A DNA stretch of 64,000 nucleotides from Trametopsis cervina (Eukaryota > Basidiomycota > Agaricomycetes > Polyporales > Irpicaceae), in contig MU278360.1 of NCBI GenBank assembly GCA_022385755.1, positions 527,692 through 591,691 on the forward strand, read 5' to 3'. The translations under genes and the position numbers were made by a program. Position 1 is the stretch's first letter. Each line of letters opens with the position of its first letter. Of the stretch, positions 46,345 through 59,204 are shown piece by piece. Below the pieces are notes generated by a model that ran no database searches, was not told where the DNA came from, and saw nothing but the letters and a program-made list of their open reading frames with translations.

Positions 46345-49300
46345 ATGTCTGAAGGGACGAACCCGCTAGTTGAAGAGCGTGTGGCCCAGCTACGGTGAGT
46401 CTCCGACTGATTACTTGCGCTAGTCGTATTGGCCACACTCAACGTGCGCATTCAGGGAAATACAGTCTCGACGGAATGACCTGCTAGTCGAGATGTTCTA
46501 CCTTATGAAAAGGAGGGAAGACCTGAGCAATCGGGCTTTGGATGCGGACGAAGAAGTCGAGCTCAGCCACTATATGGATAACATGGATATCATGAAACAG
46601 TGCGTATTTCGATCCGTCTGGGATATTGGCAAGTGGTTGAATGCCATGGCAGGGATGATTATAGTCGCATAGCTACACTGCTTCGGCCAGAGGGAGACAG
46701 TTCATCTCCCGACGTACCTAGTCCCGCCAGGGAGCAAGCTGCGAGCGCAAGCCCCCATATCCCATCGCCGGGGTCACCTATTTCAGAGGCCGCGGGGTCT
46801 TCTGGCTCTCAACATACAGCAGCGGAAGAGGTACCAGCCACCCCTTTGCCGGAGCAGGACTCGCAGGAGCAGCGGGAGGAGCAGGCGATGAACGTGGACT
46901 CTACTCAAGAGAGTGCGGTGGCCGTAGAGGACGCCACAATTCAACCTGCCCCTTCTACCCCGGAGCAGGATGTCACGCAAGAGCATGAACCCTCGGAACC
47001 GGAGGGTGCGATTGAACAAACTCAGACACCTGTTCCTGATGTTATGGTGGTTGACGATGACACGGAGTCCCAGTCACCCAAGCAAGAGCAGCCACCCCCC
47101 GCCTCTCCCTCCCCTCTGCCTGTGCCAGAAACAACTTCCATCGAAGTGGAAGCCGCTGAGGAAATTTCAGAACAACAACCCACTGAAGCCGCGACACTTT
47201 CGCGATCGGAGAACGTCAGTGAAGACGCCGTCACTGGCCTCGTACGTTACCCGTCGCGCACAGAGGCGCCACTGCCTATCACTCGTATAGAATCACAAAC
47301 GAAATACTTGGTGTCGGAAGCGCCTTCTCCGGCACTTCCACCCTTGGACTACACCTTCGACGCCGAGATGTCAGCTGCAGAGCCTGCAGAGGAACCCCAA
47401 CGGACTATTGATCCTTCTCACACGCTATTGAAGATCCCGGAATATAGCGTTCCTCCGCTTAAGATTCTTCCCATGGAATACAACCGTAAGGCCAAGCTGA
47501 GACAGTCCAAGAAGCGCGATAAAGACAAAGGGGATGGCAAACCCCAGGAATGGCAGCCGCTCGGCCTCGCGAGATGGAACGCATTACTTCGTGCGAATCC
47601 CATCCACAAGAAAGTATCAAAGGCGGCGAAGTGCCTGAGTACTCGTGATTGGAATGTAAGCGCACTGGCATTCCATGCTTTCGCGCTTTTGCTGATAATA
47701 TTGCAGATCGCCATGACAGAGTTGAAGCTCATCCGCACGTTTGAGCGGATAGATGCCCTGAAAGACGCAGGAAGATGGAGCTTCAGACAGCCGAAGAAGC
47801 AGCGCGGTGTGGGTGGCCTGGTCAAGTCGCACTGGGACCACCTACTGGACGAGATGGTTTGTTCCTCCACATAAATTTCTGTGTTTCAGACCATTGACAG
47901 TACGTTGGTACAGAAATGGATGCGGACTGACTACCGAGAAGAGCGCAGGTGGAAGCTCACTATCGCCTACACTCTCGCTCATGCCGTAGTTGAATGGCAT
48001 GAGGCCGGGTCTCTCGAAGAACGATTACGTAGAGGCATATGCGTACTTTGGCATCCCGACGACCGCCGTGAGGACGAAATGCAAGTTGAGGAGGACGGTT
48101 TCGGTATGAAGGAAGTAGATTTCGATGGCGCACAGGAGTCGAAAGGAGATTCTACTCCTGCGAACGACGACAACTCTGATGACGACAGTGAGGACGAGCA
48201 GGAGAAAGACCGGCAAGCGGTGCTCAACGCTCTTGAGCCCGCTTCCGCCATTCAAGACGCTCTAGATGACGTCGAGAATTCGCAGGCCCAACTCAGCCAG
48301 GATATACAACCGAAGACTGAAGATGTCGAAGACCTTTCCGCGTTGCATCTAGAAGCTGTTGTTGAGCAAGCCAAGGTTGATAGTGCTGCTCCGCCCAGTG
48401 TGACCAAGGCAGAGGAAAATCTGGCCGCTTCCGCTTTGAAGGCTGGAGCTAGTAATGCGATGTTGGCGACCAACTCAAATGCAGATGCAGTTGCTGCTCC
48501 TCCAGCTATGGCGCGATCGAAGTCCAAGTCAGCCACCTACGCTTATCTCCGCGAGCAAATAACGTATTCCGAACTCGACAAGCTGTTCCTGGACATCGAT
48601 GACTTCGAACTCGTGAAGGGTATGTCGGACTTGTCAACCGGGGACGACGCAGCACACTTCGCTCCTCCTCCACCCACCGACATCTCTGCCATCTTCCCTG
48701 ACTTGCAGCCTTATGGTCTTCTGGATGTACCCCCTGTACCTAGCGCCACCGAGGGCCGAAAGAAGGATCGTCGGAGTGATCGGGATGACCCAACCAAGCG
48801 CATTGACGATACAACGTACACGAAAGTGGTTCCTACGAGTAAATTCATGCTTCAGAAAGTAACCCTTGCCGGACCTCTGGAACCGGCCAGCCATTGGGAC
48901 CATGGAGAATGGCATGGCCTCGAGAACACTACTATTGTCGCCGAATTTGACACGCCATCTGCGCGTCCCATTGACGACAGTATATCTTGCTGTACGTATA
49001 TCTCTATTCCTCCATCCAGAAATGCGCTGATCACTCCCAATCCAGCGTTATTCGAAGGTAACAAACCTGCCCCCATGCCTCATGCGTATTTAGCCTTACG
49101 TCTCCTTCCAGGCGCAGGACCCTCTCGGCGGCGCATGCCGAACGAGGATATCATCAGACCGACTCCCGGTGCGAGTGCAATGCGCGCCAAGCCTTCAGAA
49201 CATGTCTGGTCAGCAGAAGATGACGCACTCCTCAAGAAGTTCGCGGATAAATATCCTTACAATTGGGTGCTTATTGCGGAAGCGTTCAACGCCACAAGAG

Positions 49301-50648
49301 TTACCATACCAGTCGAACGGCGCTCACCGGTGGACTGTCAAGAACGCTGGAAAGCAAGATTCGGACCCTCTGCGACAAATGACGAGGACACTAAACCGCC
49401 ACCCACACCTACCACCTCGATGACAACGCGCGGTACGAAACGTTCCCTCAGCACCAGTGTTAACGGTGGTGCCAGTGGCGCTGGGTCTTCGCAAGGCGAG
49501 TCCAGGAAGAAGAAGCGGCATAATCTGATGCACGAAGCAATACGAAAGGCCGTCAAGAAACGCGAACAGGCTCAGAGAACGAATGGTAAGCAACGACTAG
49601 TTCATGCATTCACGATCGGTTACCTCAACTTGATACAGCCGCCAACGCACAACGGAAGAGTTCTGCTGTTCACGATACGCATGGTCAATACAGCAAGCTG
49701 CCGAAACTCACGCCGGCGGAGCTCAGCAGGATGAAGGCAGAGAAGGACGCTCATGCAAGTCACCAGCTGATGTTGGAGCGGAAGCGTCAGGAGGAGATGC
49801 GTGCACAACATCTGCAGATGCAGCAGCAAGCACGGTTGCAGCAACAAGGAGCACAGGTATAACAGCCCATTACCCATATCATACATTATGCATCGAGGCT
49901 GACGGTCTGCCACAGGCTCAAAACGGAGCTCTCCGATCTCAAGGCAATGGTATCGCTAGTCAAGGGGTGCCGCAAATTCGCAGCCAGGTCAACATCTCTG
50001 GGCAGCAGCCACGAATGACGAACCAGCTCGCTCTTGCCAATACTCGAATCGCGTCCTCGCAAGTTATGCAAGCGCGTGCGTTGGCCCAAGCTCAGGCCCA
50101 GGCTCAAGCCCAGGCGCAAGCAGCTCAGGCCCAGGCACAAGCACAACAGGTCCATACCGCTGTGTCTCAAAGCCTTGCTGCTGGTGCTGCGCCAGCTTTG
50201 AATGGGCATCTGTCTCCGCCCTTCAACGCCGTGAGGACTACCAGCACATCTCCAGGCGTCGGCCAGCAGTCCCCCCCTCATGTTGCTGCGCAAGCCACAG
50301 CCACTTCTCCCCGGCCTCCTTCAGCGCAAGCTCATGCACACATGAATATGGCAGCTGCCCCAAATCAGGCCGTGCTTGCGCAAGCCCAGCGACCAATGCA
50401 TGCACAATTAGCGACACCATACTACCATCCTAATCACATGACAGCGGAGCATGCAGCTCATATGAGGTTACTGATACACCAGGTACAAGCTAAGACAGAA
50501 TAACTCATGAATCAATACTGATGCATGGTGTCAACAGCAAGCAATAGCTCAACAGCAGCAACAGCAGCAGCAACAACAACAACAGCAACAACAGCATCAG
50601 CAACAGCAACAACAGCAGCAGCAGCAGCAGCAAAACTCAACCTTCTAG
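46345..50648 (+). CDS. VID21: VID21/EAF1, scaffold subunit of the NuA4 histone acetyltransferase
   Basis: A 1294-residue chromatin protein. Nine exons: 46345-46394, 46456-46599, 46653-47655, 47707-47856, 47890-48991, 49046-49585, 49639-49856, 49916-50482 and 50538-50648. The N-terminus has EERVAQLREIQSRRNDLLVE, then a long acidic Pro/Glu-rich stretch. The HSA domain (about 430-500: GGLVKSHWDHLLDEM, WMRTDYREERRWKLTIAYTL) binds actin and Arp4. A Myb/SANT domain (about 868-925) has WSAEDDALLKKFADKYPYNW and SPVDCQERWKARFG. The C-terminus is low-complexity: an Ala-Gln repeat, then a Gln tract ending NSTF. This domain order is that of fungal Vid21/Eaf1. Confidence 0.93.
50080..50150 (+). repeat. 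Ala-Gln dipeptide-coding repeat in VID21
   Basis: A run of GCN-CAR codon pairs (for example GCTCAGGCCCAGGCTCAAGC) encodes alternating Ala-Gln for about 24 residues. Codons vary, so the protein repeat is kept better than the DNA repeat. Confidence 0.85.
50537..50634 (+). repeat. CAG/CAA tract coding poly-Gln at the VID21 C-terminus
   Basis: About 30 nearly uninterrupted CAG/CAA codons, broken by one His, encode a Gln tract right before the stop. The last block holds six CAG in a row, a likely slippage hotspot. Confidence 0.9.
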
Positions 50649-51040
50649 AGTGCTACGGCAGCATCTTTGCATTGTCACGTTTATCTGTATATACTTGTAT
50701 AATTGTATTCAAATTGTCTAATGTCGCATAACTGGCCTCATCGATTTATCGGGCATGTGTACAATGCATCTCGACAGACCGCAGAGCCTAACGTACACGA
50801 AGATCCCGGCAGGCTTCAGTCAACACAATGTTCCGCGATTGAGCCGCATAGCAGATCTTCGAAAAAAGTATCGTTGTGTTATCGATGAGCGCCTCGTTGA
50901 CGAAGCGTGTAGATGCTAGAAGCTGTGAAGAATGGTATGGGAGGTGAGCGTAAGTCGGAGAAGGCTCTCGACATGAGTGGCAATGGCACAATGAGCGTCT
51001 CTGCCACGCGAAACGCACGTGCCGGATGAGATCACTGATG

Positions 51041-51086
51041 AGAACGTGCTGGAATGGGTTTGGAAGGTGCGAGAAAGCGATAGAAC
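51041..51086 (+). promoter_or_regulatory. step-type heat shock element array
   Basis: Five GAA units start at 51042, 51052, 51063, 51073 and 51083, spaced 10, 11, 10 and 10 bp, all in the same orientation. Regular nGAAn units one helical turn apart are the step-type element read by trimeric HSF1. The array ends about 120 bp before the HSP70 start and 21 bp before the TATA box, a fitting position. Confidence 0.7.
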
Positions 51087-51105
51087 CGACCTCAATGTAG
51101 ACAGA

Positions 51106-51112
51106 TATAAAA
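51106..51112 (+). promoter_or_regulatory. TATA box of HSP70
   Basis: TATAAAA lies about 95 bp upstream of the HSP70 ATG and just downstream of the heat-shock-element array. Confidence 0.75.
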
Positions 51113-51206
51113 GATGAACGACTCTCCATGCCACAAGTCCCTCAGCTTTTTTCTTTTCCTTCACGCACCTTAACGACTACATCCACCCCACCCAACTCCC
51201 TGAAAA

Positions 51207-51977
51207 ATGTCGAAAGCTATCGGTATCGATTTGGGTACCACCTACTCGTAAGTGGCAAGATCTGTGCTACATCTATCTCGCAGAAAAACTAACTGGCTCT
51301 CCAGATGTGTCGGTGTATGGCAAAACGACCGTGTCGAAATCATTGCCAACGACCAGGGTAACCGAACAACACCCTCGTATGTTTCCTTCTCGGAAAGCGA
51401 GCGTCTGATCGGTGATGCCGCGAAGAACCAAGTCGCGATGAACCCACAGAACACAGTCTTCGACGCCAAGCGTCTCATCGGACGAAAGTTCGAGGATGCT
51501 GAGGTTCAGTCTGACATGAAGCACTTCACCTTCAAGGTTGTCAACAAGGCGAGCAAGCCTTACATTGAGGTCGAGTACCGTGGCGAGACCAAGCAATTCG
51601 TAAGTAGCGCTTTTTGATCCGTTTCTTGAGATGATTCTAATCTCGGTTTGTAGTCCCCTGAGGAGATCTCATCCATGGTTCTCTTGAAGATGAAGGAGAC
51701 CGCTGAGTCATATCTTGGCCAGACAGTCCAGAACGCTGTCGTCACCGTCCCGGCGTACTTCAACGACTCACAACGTCAGGCCACCAAGGATGCCGGAACC
51801 ATCTCTGGCATGAACATCCTCCGTATCATCAACGAGCCCACGGCTGCCGCCATCGCCTACGGTCTTGACAAGAAGACTGTCGGTGAGCGCAACGTCCTCA
51901 TCTTCGATCTCGGCGGAGGAACTTTCGATGTTTCTCTCCTGACGATTGAGGAGGGTATCTTCGAAGTGAAGGCTACC

Positions 51978-52018
<41 letters not shown>

Positions 52019-52178
52019 TCTCGTCAACCACTTCGTCCAGGAGTTCAAGCGCAAGCACAAGAAGGACCTCTCATCAAACCCCCGTGCCCTCCGTCGTCTC
52101 CGTACCGCTTGCGAGCGTGCAAAGCGTACCCTCTCCTCCGCCACCCAGACCTCCATCGAAATCGACTCTCTCTTTGAG

Positions 52179-52210
<32 letters not shown>

Positions 52211-53320
52211 CCGTTTCGAGGAGCTTTGCCAGGACCTCTTCCGTTCAACCCTCGAGCCCGTTGAGAAGGTGCTCCGTGACTCCAAGATCGACAAGGGTAA
52301 CGTCCACGAGATCGTCCTCGTTGGTGGCTCTACCCGTATCCCCCGTATCGTCAAGCTTGTGTCCGACTTCTTCAACGGCAAGGAGCCGAACAAGTCCATC
52401 AACCCCGATGAGGCTGTCGCTTACGGCGCTGCTGTCCAGGCTGCCATCCTTTCTGGTGACACTTCGGAGAAGACCCAGGATCTGCTCCTGCTCGATGTCT
52501 CCCCTCTCTCGCTCGGTATTGAGACCGCTGGTGGTGTCATGACTGCGCTCATCAAGCGTAACACTACTGTCCCGACGAAGAAGTCCGAGATCTTCTCAAC
52601 ATACTCCGACAACCAGCCCGGTGTGCTTATCCAGGTGTACGAGGGTGAGCGTGCCCGCACAAAGGACAACAACTTGCTCGGCAAGTTCGAGCTGTCCGGC
52701 ATCCCTCCCGCACCCCGTGGTGTTCCCCAGATCGAGGTTACCTTCGATATCGACGCCAACGGTATCTTGAACGTCTCCGCGTCGGACAAGACCACTGGAA
52801 AGTCGAACCGTATCACCATCACCAACGACAAGGGCCGTCTCTCGAAGGAGGAGATCGAGCGCATGGTCGCTGAGGCCGAGAAGTACAAGGGTAAGCTCAT
52901 CTAACTTTCGCATCTTAGGAGCAATTTGCTGACTTGTGTTGTCATATAGCTGAGGATGAGGCCGCTGCTTCGCGTATCACTTCAAAGAACGCTCTCGAGT
53001 CATACGCATACAACCTCCGCAACTCCCTTACCGACCCTGCATCCGCCGACAAGTTCCCCGCTGATGACAAGAAGACTCTCGAGGACCACGTCAACGAGAC
53101 CATCTCATGGCTCGACGCGTCACAAGAGGCCTCGAAGGAGGAGTACGAGGAGAAGCAGAAGGAGCTCGAGGCTGTTGCCAACCCCATCATGCAGAAGTTC
53201 TACGCCAGCTCAGGCGGCGCACCCGGCGGGTTCCCCGGTGGTGGTGCTCCTGGTGGCTTCCCCGGCGGTGCCCCAGGCGGTGGTGCAGAGGACGGCCCCT
53301 CCGTCGAGGAGGTCGACTAA
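51207..53320 (+). CDS. cytosolic HSP70 (SSA type)
   Basis: A 647-residue chaperone ATPase. Four exons: 51207-51247, 51305-51599, 51654-52890 and 52950-53320. The three Hsp70 signatures are present: IDLGTTYS at residues 7-14 (split by intron 1), [12 protein letters not shown], and [16 protein letters not shown]. The substrate domain contains [20 protein letters not shown]. The lid ends in [10 protein letters not shown] repeats and the EEVD tail that recruits TPR co-chaperones, marking the cytosolic Ssa group rather than BiP or mitochondrial forms. Codon use is strongly biased (CGT, CTC, AAG), as in highly expressed genes. The heat-shock elements upstream suggest HSF1 control. Long antisense frames inside it are shadows of this codon bias. 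Confidence 0.97.
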
Positions 53321-53759
53321 GCGCATGTGCCTTCGCCCTGTCTGCTGTGTTGATTCTTCCCGCGTAGTGTATTGTTGTGCTTGTCTTCGCTTTCGGTGTT
53401 GGACCTAACGACAAAAGTAATGATGCATGTATTGTAGCAACTCATTTTAGAGCATATCTCATTTTCTTTTCTACTCTCATCACACATATGCCTTCGAAGC
53501 CGTCTAAGATGAGTCAAACCTGCGTAGCGATACGCAGAATGTCTTTGACATGGACAAGGACTTCGTGATTACGCACACCAGCACTTCCACAACATTTTCA
53601 TGTCTTGGTCGCGAGGGCCAGACATTAATCTTTCGAAGAGACTTCATAATATATTTTGCAAACACGAATGTGGATGATACAAATAGTTTATACCAAGCTA
53701 ACTCGAGGCAACGGCGTGTATCGAGAGCCTGAAGCCAGCAATAATAAGCACCAGAACGT
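53321..53759. other. convergent 3' regions
   Basis: The 439 bp between the HSP70 stop and the stop of the M13 peptidase, which reads the other way. No gene seen. Confidence 0.45.
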
Positions 53760-56700
53760 CTATCCCCAGAATATGCATTGCTTTTCCGCAGGCGGGTTAA
53801 GCTAAACGAGTATATGTCAGATAAGAAGTGGAGAGGTAAGGCAATAAATCTCCGACCTTCGCTTTGGGTGAGCATTTGAAAGCCTTTGCGAACTCGGGGA
53901 TGTTGTACACGGTGCCATCGACGCGGTACCTGTTCGGGGAGTGAGGGTTCGACCTCGCTTGCTGGACCTGTGGATTACTGGTTAGAGACATTTTGAACAA
54001 ATCACGTCGTCTGATACTGACCTCAGACTCCGGCTTTACGTTCCACGCCCAGATCCTGGCGTTAGAGATGAAGAAGAGCTGTTCACTGAACAAAACCCGT
54101 CTGTCAGATACGTACACGTATCAATGGTAGTGGTCACAAACCGCGTGTAGTTCAAGCCGGGTAGCAAGTACTCAGTGCCAGCCTTGTACGAGTGGTCGTA
54201 CTGAGCCTTCCATGCGCGGTAGGCCTGGATAAGTCCCGTGTCTCCGATGTTCTCTCCAGCCGTCCTTGGTTTGTTATGAATAATAGTACTGAGTAGATGG
54301 AGCAGAAGAACTCACAGGTTACCCTGTGACGTATAACAGGTTAGTATGATATCTTTGGCAAGGTACCAATGTTATGTACTCACATTCAGATGAACCACGC
54401 CACCCTTGCCGTCATCAACCGTGTATGCTGCGCAATCACTTAGCGTGTTGTTCCTGCGTCAAGACAAAAGAACCGTACCAGAGTATTGGTCCGAAATGCA
54501 TGTGTGCAGCTTCTCGAAGCCCGCGCTAGTCTCGTTCGTCCACCATTGCTCGAGTTTGCCGTGTTGGTTGAAGAGACGTCCAGAGGAGTCGAACGCGTGC
54601 TAGGAGAACTCGGCTCAACGGAGTGCGTGATCATTATAGTATGAAGAAACGTACCGTCAGCTCGTGCGATGCAACATGCCCGAATGCGGCGTAGACAATG
54701 TAAGAGGGCCTGTGAATATAGAGTTATTTGGGCCCAAAGAGGAGGAGGGAGAAGTACAAACCATTCTTGAGAGAAGAACGGAGGTTGTAGGATACCGGCA
54801 GGGAAGACAATCTATACGAAAAATCAGTAAATATCAAGAGTATAACAGCGCGAGGACCTTACCTCATTCGCATCTGGTGCATAGTAAGCGTTGACCATCG
54901 AAGGGTACATCTCCCATGCTCCTTTATCGCGACGCTTGCCCAAAGTCTGCCACTTCTTGAACACCTCGTTCTCTCTGTCAACGCACAGCGCTTGTCAGAC
55001 ATGAGCCAGACCTGGTGATTGAATACCAACGCACTTTGCCTGAACGATGTTCTCGAAGAATGTAGTGTCCTGAACTTTCACATTAGCGTAGTAGCTGTAA
55101 ATAGATCGGGGGTTGCGGGTATCGGGCGAGAGAGGGAAGCCAATCTTGACTCCCAAGAAGTCAGCCTGGAAGACCGATACCGTCAGCGCGAGGTATTCGG
55201 GTACGATCGTGCTGATTATGTACCTTCTCTGCAGCGGCTTCCGCGCTCTCATCGTCCATCCAGCTGACGTTCTTCAAGGATTTCTTGAAGGCAGTAGTGA
55301 CGTCTGAGAAATTGGCAATTCTATCAGTCTAGCCCATGTCGAACTCTACCGAAGCATCCACATACCTGTAATCACTTTTGTCGCCTTCTCACGCGACTCT
55401 CCACCAAACGCCTCTTGCACGAAGTATCGGCCAATTGCGAAACCCAAGTACTCTTCGATGTTGCCCAGACAGACGTCAGCCCGGTCGCCAATAGCGCCAG
55501 GCTTAATTCCTCTTAGATACTCTTCCAAAGAGCGGGCGGCACGCCAAGCGTCGGTGCTGTAGCCCAAGTAACGAGAAAGTTCGAGCAGGACACGGGTTTC
55601 GAGATACGCTAGCAGGACTTTGCGGTCGGTCTCTTCCAAGATCGAGGACAGCGCGGCGGGGTACGTGGTAGACGACAAAATCACTCGTGAAGGGAAGTTG
55701 CGAGGTGTGAACGCTGCAAAGAACTCATTGAAGGCGATTTGGGGCAGTGCGTCAGTGAGGTTGGAGATAGGGACCGGGTTGTAGGTGGCAATGGGATCCT
55801 GGTAGAGCACGTCCCTGGCAAGTTAAGGTTTAGATACTTACACTTGAACGCAGAAAAAAAACGCGTCGCTTACAAGTCCAAACTGGCATTCGCCAGCTTG
55901 CGCTCGAATTCGACTATCTTGATGGCGAGTATGTGTGCCTCCTCGGTACGGTTTACCGGCTCGTGAGGTTTGTGAGGCTCGTCGCCTGGGTGATCAGGAT
56001 CATCAGGGTCTTCACCGTCCCATGGTGGCCAGGGCCAGGGAGGCCATACTCGCAGGCGCTCCTGGTGAACGGGAGTAGCCTGACTATCATGTTCTACACC
56101 TTTCTCCTCTGCGTCTTCGTCCTCGTCAATAATAGAGAGCAGTAAACGCTCGAGAACGGTCGTGTAGAACTCGGCAGGCTCGCCGTCGTAATATTCCTAC
56201 ATGATGGGTTATAGAACTCAGCCTTCGAGGGTAACGAAGGGGAACTCGGACACTTTACCTTGGAGGGGAGCCCAAGGTTTGGTTGACTGAAACCAAGTGT
56301 CATCTGATCGGGATCTTCACCGACATCGCCTTCAATAGAAGTTGAGAACAGAGCCTCGATGCCTAAGAACGAACGCGTCAAACAATGAAAGCTGCTTCGC
56401 AGCTAACCCTCACAAACCTCTGGTGTGCAAGTATGCAAGCGCAGCAGTAAGTCCCTTCTTGTGACTATCCTTCTTGCCTTCCGCAGTGATCACCGTACCT
56501 TCACCCTTGAACAGTTTATCGAGGTTCTGAATCACATGGAGCAATGGGTCTGTGCCACGAGCGTCCAAGAGGTCCTCGTTCATGCAAGAGTCGTACAGCG
56601 TATGCAGTTTCTTGAGAATCTGTTTATCATACGGGTCCTCTACGCCCGCGGCGAGTAATGAATACGAATCATTGGAGAGTATGTTCTTGATGATACGCTG

Positions 56701-57492
56701 GTTCTGCAGCCTCACGGTGTCAAAGGTACCGAAAACGCCCTTGTCAGCTGGGATAGGATGCTCATTCTTCCATCCACCAGCTATAGTGGCACAAACATCT
56801 CAGTTAACCACGAAGACAGAAATAGCGCGTCTCTTGCCGTGTACTTACTGGCAAAGTCGTAGAAATTCTCGCAAGGATCCACGGTTTCATCTAACGAGGA
56901 GATAATAGAGGCTGCAAGTGTCACGCAGTTGGAAGAGAAGCATGTAGTCTGCAAAGGGGAAGTCAGTTGCACCGCGAGGGTGGTATGGTATGTCTACGCG
57001 TACTGACCTCGTCAGGAGCTCCCGTTGGCACTGGAGCAGGTATAACCACAGTGGCGGTAGTATGAAACGTGGTAGTCGAGACTGCCGTGGTGGTTGTGAT
57101 GACCCCGGAGGTAGCGGTCAGAGTAACAGGAACAGTTAGCGTTGCGGTTGCTGTCTGAGTCTCAGTACTACCTGGCCTATCGTCTCCTTTCCTGTTGTTG
57201 AGCCTATGTTGTGCACCAGCAAATAGGCCGATGAACACCGAGCTCAGCAGCAGTAGTATGAGCAGGAGGATGAGCAGAATAGTAGTGAAGGGTGTGAGAG
57301 GTTCTTGTACGGCAGAGGAGACGCGCTCTGAGAGCGACCTTCCATTCGCTCTGTTGGCCTCATCTGGATGAGAAACGTCCTGCAGTAGAGGGGCCGCCTC
57401 TGAACGTGATTCAGTCCGCAGTCCTTCCCCGTGTTTCGATAGTGAGGGTACGTACCTTCGTCAGTGGGTGGGCGTGCCACCCTGTCCGTCAT
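53760..57492 (-). CDS. M13 (neprilysin-like) zinc metallopeptidase, type II membrane protein
   Basis: A zinc endopeptidase of the neprilysin/endothelin-converting-enzyme family with its catalytic domain outside the cytosol. From 57492: a polar N-tail, one membrane helix (TPFTTILLILLLILLLLSSV), a Thr-rich stalk, then the peptidase (CENFYDFAS opens it). The zinc site is HELTH (split by an intron near 54600), the third ligand is in ENIGDTG, and the C-terminal CxxW is CIFWG before the stop at 53760. An unusual Trp/Pro/Asp-rich insert (WPPWPWPPWDGEDPDD, near 55980-56060) interrupts the N-terminal half. Many short introns; borders are only partly fixed. Substrate unknown. Confidence 0.92.
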
Positions 57493-59204
57493 GGCGACGG
57501 CGTACGCGCTAGACTCCTACCAAATGCGCTAGGTATGTGTGGCCGGGTGTCGGCCTGAGGGGCTCGGGAGCACGGGTGAGAGGTCGTGGAGAGGTCGAAG
57601 TCGCATGCCGTCGCGAGACACGGCCATGCACTCAACGTCATAGGCGCCCATTACGATGTATGCGGGCGTTAGTCGGGCTAGACTACACATTACTTTCATG
57701 TTCACAGTACACCAAAGAGCCACGATATTGAACAATGCAGGTAGCTTGAGAGGGAGAAGGTATGCAGTCCATGAGAATACATGAATATCTCCCGTTGATC
57801 ACTGTCCGGTAGCGCAACTCCGATAGAAATTCATGACATCGCGGACTACCTGGGAACGGACTTCTTTCCGTTCCACCAAATCTCCAGGTGGGTACAAGAG
57901 TTAGCGTTTACTGCAACGGCGATAGAGATTGAAATGTCAGCTCTAGGCTCAGATAATGCGTAGGCTCCCATGAGTCCGGACCGACTGCGTTTGCCCTGGA
58001 CGGAGATCCAGGTTAACGACAAACGCAATACACAGAAGATACAGGCTTGCCCATGCATGAACGAATCCAATGACCCGTGCAAGAAAGGAACCAGGAACCT
58101 CTTGTTTTTACGGTAACGCCCTGTGAAGGTTAGTCCATTATTGACAACCCGTTCTGGTCTGCTCTTTACGCATGCAATGGTGTGGCGCCTCATAGCGCAC
58201 GTTGTGTACTACCATCCGGTGTGGTCAAATTCTCTCTTCAACATCCACCCGTCAAATGGCGTACTTCTGATTGGCCCAAGGCAAACACGAGATGGATATC
58301 TATCATCAGCCACGAAGCTTGCCATGGATTCTTCTCCCATATCAGCGCACTGAGCTCTATGTCTGTGAGATAGAAGCGATCTGCGCTGGGTGTACGTGAA
58401 CAGGCCCGTAGTAGGACCCGCTGAGTATCGGAAATCTTCAAAATGTTATCTCGTCTGTGTGAGTCGTCTTGTACAAGAATATCACCTACGACCTATCCGT
58501 TACTAACCAGTGCATGTGTAGAGACCGTTTGCTTTCTCTTGTAGCTAAGATTAGATGTCGTCACGTCGTCTTGTCATCGGACCGCAGTGGTGCAAAGTCT
58601 AGGCTGCCGTGTCTAACGGCGTTATACGAACACCCTGCTACCATGCGCATCGCTCTCCCTTATACTCTGTCGCAATCGTCGCCAGAATGCCTGGCCTCCT
58701 CCCAGCCCCGTGCCGGGCCTTGATCAGACCGCGCGAACCTCGCATTCGTTGTGTGACCTGTCCTGGTGGCACAGATCACCGTCCCGTCGGTCAGCATATC
58801 GCGTAAACCCCAGCGTCTTCGGTATGACAGCGGCCAGGATGTTGCCCGCATGTGACGCTAAGCTGTGTGAAGAAATGGCTCCTGTTCGTTAGGGTACGTC
58901 TTCCGTCATCTCACGTGTCTTTACTTCTTCTAGATTACCATATGATGTGCTGACGTTCCTGCGTTCCTCAGTTCTACGCTCTTCGTACCTCTCTTCCTTC
59001 CGAATACCGAACGGGAAAGCCGTAAGAGCATCTCTACAGTCGCCACGAACGTGCTTGAAAATCGGTTGCCCCGTCCTCAGACTGGAGTCGAGGCTCCAAG
59101 TCAGGCGAGCTCCCTGTTCGTGATGCCCTTCGCTCTGTAGCGTATATAAAGTGTCGTCGTAGCTTCAGAGCCATGCGTGGCTCTCACACAACTTTAGTGC
59201 CAAT
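57493..59204. other. intergenic, no supported gene
   Basis: 1.7 kb of divergent flank between the M13 peptidase and the PhoD-like phosphatase. Frames up to 115 codons (57846-58193, minus) carry no domain. A gtatataaag at about 59142 lies some 60 bp before the phosphatase ATG and may be its TATA box. Confidence 0.5.
59141..59150 (+). promoter_or_regulatory. probable TATA box of the PhoD-like gene
   Basis: GTATATAAAG lies about 60 bp upstream of the chosen ATG at 59205. Position and sequence fit a TATA element. Confidence 0.55.

Larger units (their letters stand above)
50649..51206. promoter_or_regulatory. HSP70 upstream region
   Basis: 558 bp between the VID21 stop and the HSP70 start. It includes the heat-shock-element array and TATA box listed separately, and a T/C-rich leader just before the ATG. 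Confidence 0.6.

Noticed and set aside
51768..52913. Antisense and alternate-frame ORFs of 96-186 codons inside HSP70
   Set aside because: Explained by the strong codon bias of a highly expressed gene; the HSP70 frame is unambiguous.
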